Shown in pieces: positions 59,050 to 64,000 of a DNA stretch of 64,000 nucleotides. The notes beneath the pieces are model-generated. The model searched no databases, had not been told where the DNA came from, and was given only the letters and a program-made list of their open reading frames with translations. This DNA is from Ailurus styani. Taxonomy: Eukaryota; Chordata; Mammalia; Carnivora; Ailuridae. The number at the start of each line of letters is the position of its first letter. Position 1 is the first letter of the stretch. Where the stretch lies: assembly GCA_002007465.1 (NCBI GenBank), contig LNAC01001950.1:1-64000 (forward strand). Reading direction: 5' to 3'. The position numbers and the translations under genes are program-made.

Positions 59050-59850
59050 ATGACTAGAGTTCCAGATGGGCCGCTGCTAGCAGCAAACATTTTTAACGTT
59101 AGTGATGTTGTCATTAACATTACCATTTGAAATACAACTGTGCCGCAGACAGCCGAACTTAATTATCGTGAACTTACAAAATGGAATCTCAACAGCTCCG
59201 TTTTGGGGTTTTATGAAGATGTTTTAATGGAAAAGGTACTTTTGTAATTTTCGGTAGACTACATTCTATAGATAAAGCCCTTAATAGTTGCATCTAACAA
59301 GCCCACGAAAGTCACCGAAGCGTCAACTATCAGGGGGAATAGGAGACGTCCCACATATTCTGCTAAGTTTCTCAAGGCTGTATCTGACGAGGAATCTATT
59401 GAAACATCCAGCGACACCAATGAGGAGACGGTATGTGTATATTTTGAGATGAATATTTACTTATATGTTGCTGTAATTATAACATATCAGGCTACTGCGA
59501 AGGATATTCGCCTGAACAAGATCTTGCAATATCGAAAGGCCTTGACAAAAATTGTAAAGGTCAAAACGGCTATCTTTCACGAAAAGGTTAGAGTCACCTG
59601 TAGCAAGGATGGGAAGTGCATAGAGTGGTATAAGGTGAAGGCCTCAGAGGAAGATGAAAATAAACGGCAATTAATTGGAACGCTTCCTGTTTCAAAAATA
59701 ACAAACTTCAAGACGAAGGTCGATAATCTTAGGTATCTGGAAATTACAGCAAGTAATAACTCATACCTTTTCATGTTCAAGACACGGGACGAGAGAGAGC
59801 AGTGGCAATGCGAGTTTGATGGCTTTATCAAGTTTATGCAAATGATATGA
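59050..59850 (+). CDS. PH-like domain protein
   Basis: Exons 59050-59097, 59149-59235, 59272-59430 and 59491-59850 give 217 residues with all phases 0. Residues about 100-217 look like a pleckstrin-homology fold: AIFHEKVRVTCSKDGKCIEW, YKVKASEEDENKRQLIGTLP, a NLRYLEITASNNSYLFMF strand pair and the terminal helix RDEREQWQCEFDGFIKFMQ with the conserved Trp. The N-terminal half is helical and Ser/Thr-rich. There is no N-terminal acylation signal, unlike the apicomplexan ISP and APH proteins that also use PH folds. Lipid or protein binding is inferred. The residues at the junctions are continuous in style, supporting the exons. Confidence 0.75.
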
Positions 59851-60182
59851 AAAGATCTCCCTAATATTATGAGATTCTTTGGTGTCTGTCCTTTCATTAA
59901 ATGTGTTTAACACTTAGTCACATGGGCTTATAATGCATCTTACACTGTGGCGTGGATTTATTCCATATTCGTGTGTATAGATAAGGATTTTGCTATTGTT
60001 GCATCTTTATTATCGGTAAAACGATCCCGAGGCCTTTCCCAGAAGTAGTAGCATGCTGCTATATGCCACACCGTCATTTATGTAGGGATATATGTTCTTT
60101 GTTTACCTACATGGTTCTAGCTTCCAGGTATGCGCTTCTCTTCTGACAACGTAGTAGTATACAAATCTGACCTTTTGAAACT
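59851..60182. other. Intergenic between convergent genes
   Basis: About 330 bp between the PH-like and TFIIH p52 stops. Nothing recognised. Confidence 0.4.
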
Positions 60183-61958
60183 TCAGTAGAAGGTTGTGAC
60201 TGTCTGTACGCGACTTTTTTCCTCGGCCAGAGACAGCCTAATTTGTTTTATTTTATCAATTACCTCTTCCTTCGATTCAAAAGTGCATACCAAGTATTTT
60301 TCATTTCTTAACCAATTTTGGTAATCCTGTGAATACAGGTCGGGTGGCCACTTGGTATGGTAAAGTTCATAGCGTTTGCCTTGAGCCCACCGCACTGTTC
60401 TCTTGAACAACTCGGGCATAAAATCGGTATCCCACCGTTTGAAGAGAATTGCATTAATGAGCTCTAGTCTGTTACGTTCGGCTTCCCACATTTTTAGCTG
60501 CCGTTTTACATTCTCTGGGACCTTAATCATCTTGTTCGTAGACATATCATCCCATTGTATCTTAGACTCAAAGAAACGAGTGATCTGCTCAGCCGTAATG
60601 CCGCTTTTGAATGCTGCCTGAACGCTTGACCGTGTTAAAACGCCAATAACCAAATTTGGAGTTCTGGCTTGAAGTTCACATATATGACTTAAAACACTAA
60701 GTTGCAATGCATTGGCCGTATAGACGTAAACCTTGAAGTTGCTTTGGACAAGGATTTTGCTCTCCTTGGGAGCACAAATTGACATTGATAGACGTGGTGC
60801 CTTGCCGAAATGCGATGATGACCTGCCCACTAGGAAACTTAAGTCAGAAACATAAAATCGATCCTTTGAAGAGCCGCAGTAAATTAGTCCTAATTCATTG
60901 AGGAATCTAAGGAGCCTTTGTTGTGCCTTTGTGAGAGTGTTAGCACTGAATATGTCACCAAATCGAGCCTGTGACAGCGATAATAGTAATTCGATTGACT
61001 CCGTAATGTATGTAGTTGCTATTTCCATCCTTTCTACACTTGCTTTATCATCTGAATCAATCATATCATCCATGTGCTCCCTGTGATCTGAGTCTGTAGG
61101 GGCACGGTTCACGTCCGCGCAACCAGTTAAATATCCTCCTTCAATTTGTTGTAGATGGGCCACCAGTAAAATAATAAACTGGCTATCAACACTTTTTAAT
61201 AACCAGCTCAATGCCTGCTTGGTCATGCTGCTATCTGTTCCGTATAGCCGATGCTTTTTGTTCTGGTCAGAGACCATTTTGAAATTTTGGAATACCTTAA
61301 GTAAGTCTGTTGAAAGTAATCCGCCATGCTTGGTTAGTGTTGCTAGTTGGCGTTCCAACAATTTTAGCTTCTTGTTTATTATGGGATTCTTCACTCCAGA
61401 CTCCCTAGCCTTCTCCAATCTTTTTAGCTTCTTTAAAACCTTATTAGCCCTTAAGGTATGCCTACGTGCCTCGCTAGAAACCAGAAATAAGACCAGGAAA
61501 TCGAGCCGTTCCCTTGAATGGTTAACCATGGCTGTCACAGTCACCTTGTTTTTGCTTGTATTTGTCACATCATTGGAAATATTACCGAGTAGTTTTAAAC
61601 CATGGCCAACGTCACATGATCTATCATATATCTCACCTATCATTGACTCCTTAAAATCCTTATGGAGCTCATACTGCTGTTTACCTTCCTTAGTTCGATT
61701 CTCAGCAACCTGGATGATATGGTAGGACTGCAACAAATATAATGCCCTTCTCAAGTCACTAAATGAATTCGGGTTCATCCATAATCTTAGAGCACGTTCT
61801 GAAACTGGCTGGTTGATATTCAAAAGCCTTAAAATTATCAGTTGTTCCAGTTCCCCAAGGCTACGGAAGATTGCACGCAGTGGTGCGCCTTTCATGAATA
61901 GACGACGCCATACAGGCTCACCAAGCTGACGCAAATAATTAAATATGTTTTCTTCCAT
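60183..61958 (-). CDS. GTF2H4: TFIIH core subunit p52 (Tfb2)
   Basis: An intronless 591-residue protein (human 462, yeast 513). The N-terminal half is helical with VWRRLFMKGAPLRAIFRSLG and ALYLLQSYHIIQV. The C-terminal half has the diagnostic p52 block: LVQSNFKVYVYTANALQLSV, then PNLVIGVLTRSSVQAAFKSG, ITAEQITRFFESK, followed by the C-terminal dimer module for p8 (WDTDFMPELF, YQNWLRNEKYLVCTF). p52 anchors XPB and stimulates its ATPase in transcription initiation and nucleotide excision repair. MMS19, which targets Fe-S clusters to XPD, the other TFIIH helicase, is in the same window. A charged insertion (about 280-320) is probably lineage-specific. Confidence 0.93.
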   Translation of the reverse strand: MEENIFNYLRQLGEPVWRRLFMKGAPLRAIFRSLGELEQLIILRLLNINQPVSERALRLWMNPNSFSDLRRALYLLQSYHIIQVAENRTKEGKQQYELHKDFKESMIGEIYDRSCDVGHGLKLLGNISNDVTNTSKNKVTVTAMVNHSRERLDFLVLFLVSSEARRHTLRANKVLKKLKRLEKARESGVKNPIINKKLKLLERQLATLTKHGGLLSTDLLKVFQNFKMVSDQNKKHRLYGTDSSMTKQALSWLLKSVDSQFIILLVAHLQQIEGGYLTGCADVNRAPTDSDHREHMDDMIDSDDKASVERMEIATTYITESIELLLSLSQARFGDIFSANTLTKAQQRLLRFLNELGLIYCGSSKDRFYVSDLSFLVGRSSSHFGKAPRLSMSICAPKESKILVQSNFKVYVYTANALQLSVLSHICELQARTPNLVIGVLTRSSVQAAFKSGITAEQITRFFESKIQWDDMSTNKMIKVPENVKRQLKMWEAERNRLELINAILFKRWDTDFMPELFKRTVRWAQGKRYELYHTKWPPDLYSQDYQNWLRNEKYLVCTFESKEEVIDKIKQIRLSLAEEKSRVQTVTTFY

Positions 61959-62074
61959 TAAAATTCTTAGGTTATGATATCATGTTTCGGTGTTATGCAC
62001 ATGATGTCACACGACAATAGTGATAATAGAAAAGGTATTTCATGTGTCATTTCTAAAGGATTGAACCGCGGTCC

Positions 62075-63494
62075 CTATGAAATTACTTTGTTGTTGTGAA
62101 TGAGAGACGGCTGCCACCATGCCACCTTGACACAAGCCGACGATACCAATGCCTTCTTGGGATTGAAGCATGTGAAATATGGCGGTCCTAATGTATGTGA
62201 ATAGGTGGATTTCAACAACTTTGTACCTTCGTGGCCCGCGAAGCTGCAGAGCTTTTGACCCTTGAAGTCCCATATGGAAATATCTCCGTTGGTGCATCCT
62301 AAGTGGTATCCTTCATCTAAAGTTGTAAACGTACCACATAACAAATATCTTCCATCTGGTGATATTGATGGATAGCAAAATCCATCATGATCCTTCTTTA
62401 TAGCTGGTTGATCAGCATAACAACATGCAAAAACGGCCGCGCCTGTAATGGCGTTTAGGCATAGCAACCTTGTGTAATTTGTTCCTAGTATAAGAAACCG
62501 GCCATTTGGATTAAAGTCACAGCTCTGAAGTGCCGTTGCTTGAATGTATACCTGGCTTACCACCACTTCTTCCGCCTTTAGGAGTATCCTTCCAAGATCA
62601 AAAGTATTGAATGGTACCTGTTTACAAATGTTCAGCAGCCAAAAGGGGTCCTGCATTCAAATAAGACTTACACTATGCTTTGCAATGTCATATAAAGATA
62701 AAGTTTTTGCGGAACGCTTTGAGTCACATATTGCGAATATCATCCCCAAGGAATCAAATGACCCTATGACTCTAGTACCCTTGTATGTTGCCTGCGATAG
62801 GAGGTAAATAAAAACTGGTGTGAATTGTCTTACCAATGGAGAGGAGGCATCGTAGGAATATAATGAGCATATGTTGTCGTGTGAGCTTATCAGCATTAAA
62901 TCTCGTGATGGGTGTGGCGATATTCCACGGCCTTTAAGGACACTACCCCAAATTATTGTTCACTATTTTCAACATACGGGGCTTCTAGTGAAAAACTCTT
63001 TATGTATCGGTTTTCGATGGTATCCCAAAGCTTCACAGAGGCTAAAATCCTATCAGCTCATGAAAACGATGACTCACCTGCAGGAGCATCGGTGCAGGAA
63101 CTACAAACAATCTGTCTGGGTCCTTCATGTGTAAAGCGGACAGCAGAAGCGCCATGCTTTTTACTTTGTAGCACGTTTGTCACACTATAAATATATATAT
63201 GTGGCATAAGATTTGTCGAGAAAATATGGGATCCAATGTATGCATATATACATATACTACAGAAGATTAATCTTACCCTGCTTTGCTTATGGAATATAGA
63301 TAAACAGCCCTATCTTGCGATGAGGTAACCATAACTTCACCCGTTGAATCCCAGTCCATTCCATTTGTTACGGAAAAACGATCCTTAAAAGCCAGTGACA
63401 CATTCAGACTGTAAGCACTTATTAGATCTTCTAATAACAATAACCTGGTGATAATGTTGTCATCTAGTTTGATCTTATGGCGTGCGTCATCCAT
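62075..63494 (-). CDS. WDR82: WDR82/Swd2-type WD40 protein
   Basis: Seven exons on the minus strand: 63494-63277, 63184-63078, 63041-62978, 62942-62834, 62791-62672, 62650-62227 and 62187-62075; 384 residues (human WDR82 313). WD40 blades include SVTNGMDWDSTGEVMVTSSQ, KHGASAVRFTHEGPRQIVCS, SVKLWDTIENRYIKSF, DFNPNGRFLILGTN and the typical ending FNPKKALVSSACVKVAWWQP (human [20 protein letters not shown]). Swd2/WDR82 belongs to Set1/COMPASS H3K4 methyltransferase and to PNUTS or cleavage complexes that bind the RNA polymerase II tail. The intron 62651-62671 is only 21 bp. All phases close. Confidence 0.9.
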
Positions 63495-63692
63495 TTTATG
63501 CTATACATTTGTATCGAGACGCCAGTGTTTGATCTGATGGAATATGTGTACGAAAATATTAAGCCTACCTTGAAAGGCCAATACTTCATATCAAGATGCG
63601 TTAAATGTGTTATTCTCATGAGCTGTATCTACGGTTGTTAATTCACAGGAGCGTTCCAACCTTGAGGCAGAGTAGAGCGTCCTGTTCCACTA

Positions 63693-64000
63693 TCACATGA
63701 GATATTCCACATAAAATGGAAACTAAAAGCCCAGTCTGTGTTTTATGAGTACTTCCTGGACGACAGTTACCTCGATGGCTTTATCATCAATATGTCGTGA
63801 ATAAAGAAGCGCCTTCGTGAATTTTATCTGTAATATTCTCCCCGAGCCATCATCCAATGCAAAATGTTCATTCTCATGATCTGCACTACACCAATGACTA
63901 TGAATTCTTTAAATAAAATATTACCTCACAATTCTTCCGCATAGCCATATAGAATTTATCTGTTTTCCGTATATGTTGTATGTGACGTCGAACAGTGATT
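63693..64000 (-). CDS. OB-fold protein (RPA2/STN1-like), 5' end beyond window
   Basis: The 3' part of a minus-strand gene. The edge exon reads VTYNIYGKQINSIWLCGRIV and ends at a GTAAT donor (63925); the next exon (63897-63771) gives ENEHFALDDGSGRILQIKF, a pattern of the OB fold of RPA32 and STN1-type proteins (..DDGTG.i.c..). A 48-bp intron then leads to FPFYVEYLM and a TGA at 63693-63695; without it the frame would stop at about 63723. Likely a single-stranded DNA-binding protein of replication or telomeres. The 3' exon is uncertain and the start is outside the window. Confidence 0.5.

Overview
The window looks like a chromosome segment of a piroplasmid apicomplexan, most probably a Babesia-like parasite. 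The grounds are: densely packed eukaryotic genes on both strands; many very short GT-AG introns (mode about 35-45 bp, minimum 21 bp, donors mostly GTAAGT, GTAGGT or GTATG); N-terminal signal-plus-transit leaders of the apicoplast type; and a gene set typical of apicomplexans (BCKDH E1-beta, UB05-like TPM protein, ATG7, NEK-like kinase, acylated MGNCC protein). No bacterial operons, insertion sequences, CRISPR arrays, tRNA or rRNA genes were seen. All exon maps were built by hand from reading frames and GT-AG signals. Most close in frame through every junction, but none has been tested against RNA.

Layout. 0-9 kb: 3' part of an SRR1-like gene, CDC48/p97, an F-box-like protein, LSM1, and a protein with a degenerate bromodomain plus NET domain. 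9-13 kb: a tandem pair of choline/ethanolamine kinases sharing a tract of identical sequence including introns. 13-23 kb: a NEK-like kinase, a myristoylation/palmitoylation-signal protein, PABP, RRS1, mitochondrial GrpE, an unknown two-exon gene and SmD1. 23-30 kb: TIM44 and TIM17 (convergent), then the large HEAT protein MMS19. 29.7-34 kb: a PhyH-family dioxygenase-like protein, a secreted TPM-domain membrane protein, and BCKDH/PDH-like E1-beta. 34-42 kb: threonyl-tRNA synthetase with an apicoplast-type leader, ATG7, and a long helical PLU-1-like protein. 42-52 kb: a small membrane protein, a secreted Cys-rich EGF-like protein, an apicoplast-type ABC-F ATPase, an unresolved membrane protein, VPS36, a small coiled-coil protein, CBP20 and adenylate kinase. 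52-64 kb: ribosomal protein L35, phosphoglycerate kinase, PRPP synthetase, LSM6, YKT6, a PH-like protein, TFIIH p52, WDR82/Swd2 and the edge of an OB-fold gene.

Themes. RNA metabolism is well represented (LSM1, SmD1, LSM6, CBP20, PABP, WDR82). Three parts of the mitochondrial presequence import machinery (GrpE/Mge1, TIM44, TIM17) lie within about 5 kb. Several genes point to the apicoplast (ThrRS leader, ABC-F leader, ATG7 by family knowledge). The strongest unusual signal is the choline kinase pair: about 0.77 kb is indistinguishable between copies, introns included, and a 20-bp divergent patch falls exactly on the catalytic HxD loop. I see no evidence of a wholly new multi-gene system; the rest is a mostly ordinary core region with several individually interesting proteins.
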